From assembly GCA_018697195.1 (NCBI GenBank), contig CM031878.1, positions 37,022,283-37,086,282 of the forward strand: a stretch of 64,000 nucleotides of DNA, written 5' to 3'. The notes under the pieces are model-generated. The model did not search any database and was not told the DNA's origin. It saw only the letters and a list, made by a program, of their open reading frames with translations. The DNA is from Certhia americana. Its lineage: Eukaryota; Chordata; Aves; Passeriformes; Certhiidae. Position 1 is the stretch's first letter; the number at the start of each line of letters is the position of its first letter. A program made the translations under genes and the position numbers. This document shows, in pieces, positions 60,331 to 64,000 of this stretch.

Positions 60331-62135
60331 TTTGCCACTGATCACAACCCTAAAGCTAGAATGGGAGAGACAGCCACACAGGCAAATCCTCCTGATGGAA
60401 GTCACATGTTGTAGTCACACAGCGCATCCATATTGTAAAACTGAATCGCCCTGGGATTTTGGAGATAATTACAACTTGGCCAATCAAGGCCAAACCAGGA
60501 CACATGTCAAACCTGTGGTGCAGTGGAAAAGGTTCACGTACTGGTACAGTCTGCAATTTTTCACCATATGAGTTAAAGGATGCTGGCAAGGGGGCATTGT
60601 AATCTGTACAATCTGTAAGACTGTGTGTACAACAAAGCTTGTGCTGGCATGAGCAGACTATGTGATTTTTCCGTGCCACTGTGAAGTGTAAACCAGGCTC
60701 AGCTTGTGAAGGTGTAATGAAGCCTGTTTGTGACACTGTTTGATGGCAGACATTTCAGGATGTGTGCTCACCCCATAAAACAGATGTCTCCTACTCTCAG
60801 AGCAACCAGGGGATTTTGACAAGATTGCTGACATTATGGAAAATATTAAGCAATAATCCTTTCCATCAGCCTAAATCCCAGTTCCTCAGTTAGCTAAAAA
60901 CTAAGTCTTTTATTAAGCAGAGAGTTTTACAACCCTCACATGTTTTTTAGTTCCCAGGTTAATGGATTTTTTTAAATATTATAATAAATTATAGGTATAG
61001 AACATGACAAGTTACTCATTGTGCAAATTTCTTGTTGTAAGACAGAATATAGATAGTATTGGCTTCTCTAATTACTTATGTTTATAAGAAGCATTACTTT
61101 GTAAAAAGAATGAAATGCTTTCACTAGGTACAGCTTACCTGCATGTACTTACATATATGTGTATATATATGAATATGTAAACATGAGGAGTCAGATACTC
61201 AGTTCTTTTAAACTGATGTGTTTCTATTGACTTTAAAAATAAAAACCAACCATAATTCACTAAACAGCATGGGCCAAAGTTCCTTTTACACCAAGATTTT
61301 CTCAAGCTGCTTGCCTGTAACAACTGGCCTGTAAAACTCAAAGCTGTGCACTCTGTGTAGTCTGAAATATTGATCTTCCTTCAATTCAATGCTTCTGAGA
61401 TTCAGTGACAGTCTTTAGTTTCTCTAAAATCAGGCTGCCTATGTATTATCTTTAGACCCATATGTTATCTTTATGTATTTATACTGAAAATGTTTGCTTA
61501 AGTTTTAAGGTAAACTTGTTACAGTTTTGCTTTGGTAATATGAGTTGATAAAGTGAGAAGCTACAGGCAGATGAGAGAGAACATGGCTTTGTAATATTGC
61601 TCTTTCTGGGGGAAACTTTCCCATGTTTTACCTCCAAAAGTCAGGTTTGAAACACTGACAATAACAGCTACACAGTAGGACAAGACCCAGAAAATTATGT
61701 AGTTCTGGACAATATCTTTTGTATCTTGTATAGCAGCACAGCGCAAGTGTACATGAACAGAGCTGTGTCGGAAGTGGTGCCTGTGGGATCACAGAAGGAC
61801 TTGTTCTTTGTCTTGTTGCATTCAGCTGCTGTGGTGGGACAGCACACTCCCTGTGCTCCTGCATCTGTAGCTTCTGTCTCTGATGACTCTAGATAAACAG
61901 GGAAAGATGGGATTTCTGTTGCAGATCCCTTGGAGGCTAGATGCCCTCCTTGTGCCAGAGTGGAATGTGGAGGGTTTCCAGTAGTGTCCGGTGTGAACAA
62001 GCACTGCTCTTTGCTGAGGCATTGGATGCCTGAAAATCTAATGTAAATATCCAAAGTCCCCCAACTCTTCCCCAAAAAGATTTCAGATTGGACAAGAGAA
62101 CATAGCTAAGAAAATAAAAGAAAGCTTGTTTTGGA
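60331..62135. other. Non-genic, unclassified sequence
   Basis: Two moderately GC-rich stretches (60,350-60,780 and 61,730-62,080) carry minus-strand ORFs up to 126 codons without any recognisable motif; the stretch between is AT-rich with a TATATG-type run at 61,153-61,190. Confidence 0.45.
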
Positions 62136-63746
62136 GATCACAAGCCCACAGAACAACAGAATAAGCTGAATTGGAAGGGACCCACAAGAATCATCAGGCC
62201 CAGCTCCTAGCCCTGCACAGCACCGTCCCCAAGAGTCACACCATGTGGCTGAGAGCATTGTCCAAGTGCTTCTTGAACTCTGTCAGGCTGGTGCTGTGAC
62301 CACTTTTCTGGGGATCATGTTCCAGTGCCCAACCCCCTCTGGGGGAAGAACCTGGATATTTTCTAATATCCAACCTAACTCTCCCCAGATACAGCTTCAG
62401 GCCACTCTCGGGTCCTGTCACTGGTCACAGAGATCAGTGCCTGCCCCTCCTCTTTCCTGACTGAGGAAATTGTAACTGCAATGAGGTCTGTCCTCAGTCT
62501 CCTCTTCTCCAGGCTGAACAGACCAAGTGACCTCACCTTCCTCTCACGGCCTTTCACCATCTTTGCTGCCTCCTTTGGATACTCTTGAACAGTTTAATAA
62601 CCTTCATACATTGTGGCACCCAAACCAGCCCCCAGCACTCGAGGTGAGGCTGCCCCAGCTCAGAGCACAGTGGGACAATCCCCTCCCTCCCTTACCTGGC
62701 TGGTGATGCTGTGCCTGAGACACCCCAGGACAGGGTTGTTCCTCCTGGCTGCAAGGGCACTGCTGGCTCATGTTCAACTTGCCATCAACCAGGACCCCCA
62801 GCTGCCTTTCCATGGCCCTGCTTACAGCATCTCATTCCCCAGTCTGTCCATACATCCAGGGTTGCCCCATTCCAGCTGCAGAATCCAGCACTTTCCCCTG
62901 TTGAATTTCATATAGTTGGTGATTGCCCAGACCCTGATTTGTGGAGGTCTCTGCAGGGCCTCCCTGCCCTCAGGGGAGTCAACAGCTCCTCCCAGTTTTG
63001 TATCATCTGTGAACTTGCTCAGTATCCCTTCCTGGTCCGTGTCCAGGTCATTTCTGAAGGTGTTGAAGAGCAGAGGGCCAAGGATGAGCCCTGTGGAACC
63101 CCACCAGTGACAGATCCCCAGTCTGATGTCACCCCAGTGATGTCACTGTAACCCTCTGTGCCTGACCCATGAGCCAGTTGTTCTCCCATCCCATGTTGTG
63201 TTTATCCACCTGTGGGCTGCACATTAGATTCAGAAAGATCCTGTGAGAGACAGAATTCAAAACTTTACTGGCTTCCCTTGGCCATCTGGGTGGGCTGCAT
63301 TGTCATGAAAGGAAACCAGGTTGATAATCAGGATTTCCCTCATGAAGCTGTGCTGGCTGTGACTGATGACTGTGTTGTCTTTCAGGTGTTTTTCAATACC
63401 CCCAGGATAATCTCCATAACTCTCAGGCACTGGAATGAGACTGACAGGACTGTGGTTTCTGAGCTCCTCCATCTTGCCCTTCTTCAAAATCAGGGCAGTG
63501 TTTTCCAGCTTCCAATCACATTTGTGACCTCTCTGGGTTCCCAAGACCACTCAAAAATCATCTAGAGAGGTTTTGCAAGTGCATCAGCCAGCTCTTTGAG
63601 GACTCTTGGATGAATTTCATCAGGCCCATAAATTTGTAGGGATCCAACTGGAGCAGGACATCCTGCACAATTTTGGGCTTGCCTGGGAGTTCATCATTCT
63701 TGCAGTTATGGTCCTCCATCTCAGGGCACTGAGACACCCCTTGGTC
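62136..63746 (-). mobile_element. Long CR1 LINE fragment (minus), about 1.6 kb
   Basis: Longest CR1 here: 3' end GAATTGGAAGGGACCCACAA, then AGCTCCTAGCCCTGCACAG, CCAGGACCCCCAGCTGCC, GAGCCCTGTGGAACCCCACC, and RT-coding sequence up to 63,746. The reading frame is broken. Truncated at the LTR that begins at 63,747. Confidence 0.93.
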
Positions 63747-64000
63747 TGTGTTTTAGTTTAAAAGACAGGTGTCTGCCAAGGAAGGCAGGAACCTTCTTGG
63801 AATGGAAAGATGATCTCCCTCCAAATTATTATTATAATTTCAACATTATGGGGCTTCCAGGCAAAAATATGGGAAAAGGAGTAACAGTTCTTTACTAGAA
63901 AATAGATATGTATGTTAGAAGACAGAGCAAGCAACAACAATAACAAATCAATAACAGAAATTCCCACATGTACAGTGCGAATATCCTGGCAAAGGCAGTT
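63747..64000 (-). mobile_element. LTR (minus), cut by the window edge
   Basis: The reverse complement matches the 3' third of the LTR at 33,747-34,451 nearly block by block: AAAGAACTGTTACTCC, TAATTTGGAGGGAG, CCATTCCAAGAAGG, TTCCTGCCTTCCTTGGCAG, ACACCTGTC. Its poly(A) signal reads AGTAAA instead of AATAAA. It continues beyond the right edge. Confidence 0.8.

Noticed and set aside
60356..60736. 126-codon minus-strand ORF
   Set aside because: No recognised domain or splice context; expected occasionally in 64 kb of six-frame sequence.
1..64000. CRISPR arrays, bacterial operons, tRNA or rRNA genes
   Set aside because: The window is a vertebrate genome with spliced genes and retroelements; I saw no repeat-spacer array and no cloverleaf or rRNA-like segment.

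Overview
This is a stretch of vertebrate nuclear genome, almost certainly from a bird. It is AT-rich, has CpG-island promoters and multi-exon genes with GT-AG introns, and is full of CR1 LINE fragments and avian-type endogenous retrovirus LTRs. The LTR types look songbird-like. ISCA1 next to TUT7 is the gene order of human 9q21.33, which corresponds to the avian Z chromosome, so a Z-linked contig is likely (inference).

Two protein-coding genes can be rebuilt exon by exon, both on the minus strand and head to tail. ISCA1 (CDS 6,040-10,672, 4 coding exons, 129 aa) is a mitochondrial Fe-S cluster assembly protein. TUT7/ZCCHC6 (CDS 15,264-47,260, 26 coding exons, 1,491 aa) is a terminal uridylyltransferase of small-RNA and mRNA 3'-end metabolism. 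Both reading frames are intact through every splice junction, and the lengths agree with the human proteins as I recall them (129 and 1,495 aa). Each gene starts at a CpG island: about 10.24-10.93 kb for ISCA1 and 48.64-49.52 kb for TUT7. The TUT7 island carries a G-rich minisatellite.

Layout: 1-6.0 kb, region downstream of ISCA1 with no assignable gene. 6.0-10.9 kb, ISCA1, with a CR1 in intron 1. 10.9-15.2 kb, intergenic, with a CR1 and probably the 3' end of TUT7. 15.3-49.2 kb, TUT7, whose introns carry CR1 fragments, three LTRs and simple repeats. 49.5-64 kb, a gene-free flank upstream of TUT7: several minus-strand CR1 copies, a decayed class III (ERVL-like) provirus with protease, reverse transcriptase and integrase remnants, a 597-bp insertion inside that provirus, and an LTR cut by the right edge.

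The genes act separately: ISCA1 in mitochondrial [4Fe-4S] maturation, TUT7 on RNA 3' ends. Nothing links them functionally beyond conserved synteny. I found no wholly new system. The observations most worth following are a possible frame-switching 77-bp cassette exon near the TUT7 3' end, two nested retroelement insertions that give relative ages, the TUT7 promoter minisatellite with a short uORF, and a few unexplained ORFs in the first 3.3 kb.
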